This document shows, piece by piece, positions 63,544 to 64,000 of a stretch of 64,000 bases of DNA. The translations under genes and the position numbers were made by a program. The stretch is from Nemopilema nomurai (Eukaryota; Cnidaria; Scyphozoa; Rhizostomeae; Rhizostomatidae), in assembly GCA_003864495.1 (NCBI GenBank), contig ML133388.1, forward strand, positions 1,054,738 to 1,118,737. Direction: 5' to 3'. How positions within the stretch are numbered: position 1 is the stretch's first letter; each line of letters starts with the position of its first letter. The notes under the pieces were generated by a model. That model did not search any database. It was not told the DNA's origin and saw only the letters and a list, made by a program, of their open reading frames with translations.

Positions 63544-64000
63544 CTGGAAATCAGAACAATCTTATGAGGAACAAAAGCATAATAGCCGGGATTACTAATG
63601 GATTGATAGTGCTTTCTTAATAAAGAGCTATTTCTCAATAAGGAGGTATTATCAAAATTAAGTAGCTTCACTGTAAGTGGACACTTGTATTGAGTTTTTC
63701 GATCTTTTATCATTAATTTATCAAAGCATAAATATCAGGACCCTAATGATAACAGTATATATTGTAATGATAGGTCATCGCGTTAAAACATTCGATTATT
63801 ATTACTATCATTATTATTACAATGATGGTGGAACATCACCCATGACATTAGACATTCAAGTGAAGCAAAAAATGAACAGCAAAAGCCCTAGACAAGAGGC
63901 GTGTGTAACACAAGTTGATCAAAGAGCGAGCAGGAGTGCAAGCAAGAGTGCCCACAACACTTGATGAGGCGATATCCTACATATATCTATAAAAAATAAT
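63544..64000. other. VPS13D intron running off the right edge
   Basis: The exon at 63407-63543 begins with an incomplete codon after a good acceptor, so the gene continues upstream beyond the window. No further exon could be recognised in these 457 bp. Confidence 0.7.

Overview
This is AT-rich, intron-dense nuclear DNA from an animal. Every gene that can be named is a eukaryotic or metazoan family split by short GT-AG introns (typically 60-700 bp). There are no operons, ribosome binding sites or prokaryotic markers. The species cannot be fixed from the sequence. The gene content and compact introns would fit an invertebrate, possibly a cnidarian or another early-branching animal.

Layout. 183-3658 (minus) holds eight consecutive exons of mitochondrial delta-1-pyrroline-5-carboxylate dehydrogenase (ALDH4A1); its catalytic half lies off the left edge. 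About 3.7-9.3 kb shows no supportable gene. At 9344-9634 (minus) is a small secreted, PAN-like peptide. A 0.4-kb homopyrimidine tract (10.68-11.10 kb) precedes 11855-12634 (plus), a single-exon, membrane-anchored ABHD14 homologue whose nucleophilic serine is replaced by glycine. An unrecognised five-exon gene (15690-18802, plus) follows a TATA/CRE/CCAAT promoter. At 19.68-22.73 kb there are a degraded and an intact copy of a ten-cysteine colipase-fold (prokineticin/Dickkopf-like) secreted peptide, separated by the relic of a non-LTR retrotransposon. A 548-bp inverted-repeat element at 25.2-25.7 kb precedes the complete TAF10 gene (25861-28724, plus, five exons).

The right half (30478-63543, minus, about 50 exons, roughly 3,400 residues) is one gene, VPS13D, convergent with TAF10 and missing only its N-terminal quarter beyond the right edge. 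Exon phases close at nearly every junction. They cover the lipid-transfer rod, VAB-like region, SHR-BD region, ricin-B-like domain, ATG2_C-like region and C-terminal PH-like domain. Two departures stand out: the UBA domain of human VPS13D is missing from its expected place, and one exon is exactly one nucleotide short, which breaks the frame. The introns carry two MITEs, two minisatellites, a dispersed repeat and a 0.7-kb pentanucleotide array.

The genes do not form a pathway. They are independent housekeeping loci (proline catabolism, TFIID/SAGA transcription, organelle lipid transfer) plus lineage-specific secreted peptides. I see no new multi-gene system. The most unusual items are the ABHD14 pseudo-hydrolase, the UBA-less VPS13D with its one-base lesion, the colipase-fold peptide with its pseudogene, and the unrecognised five-exon gene.
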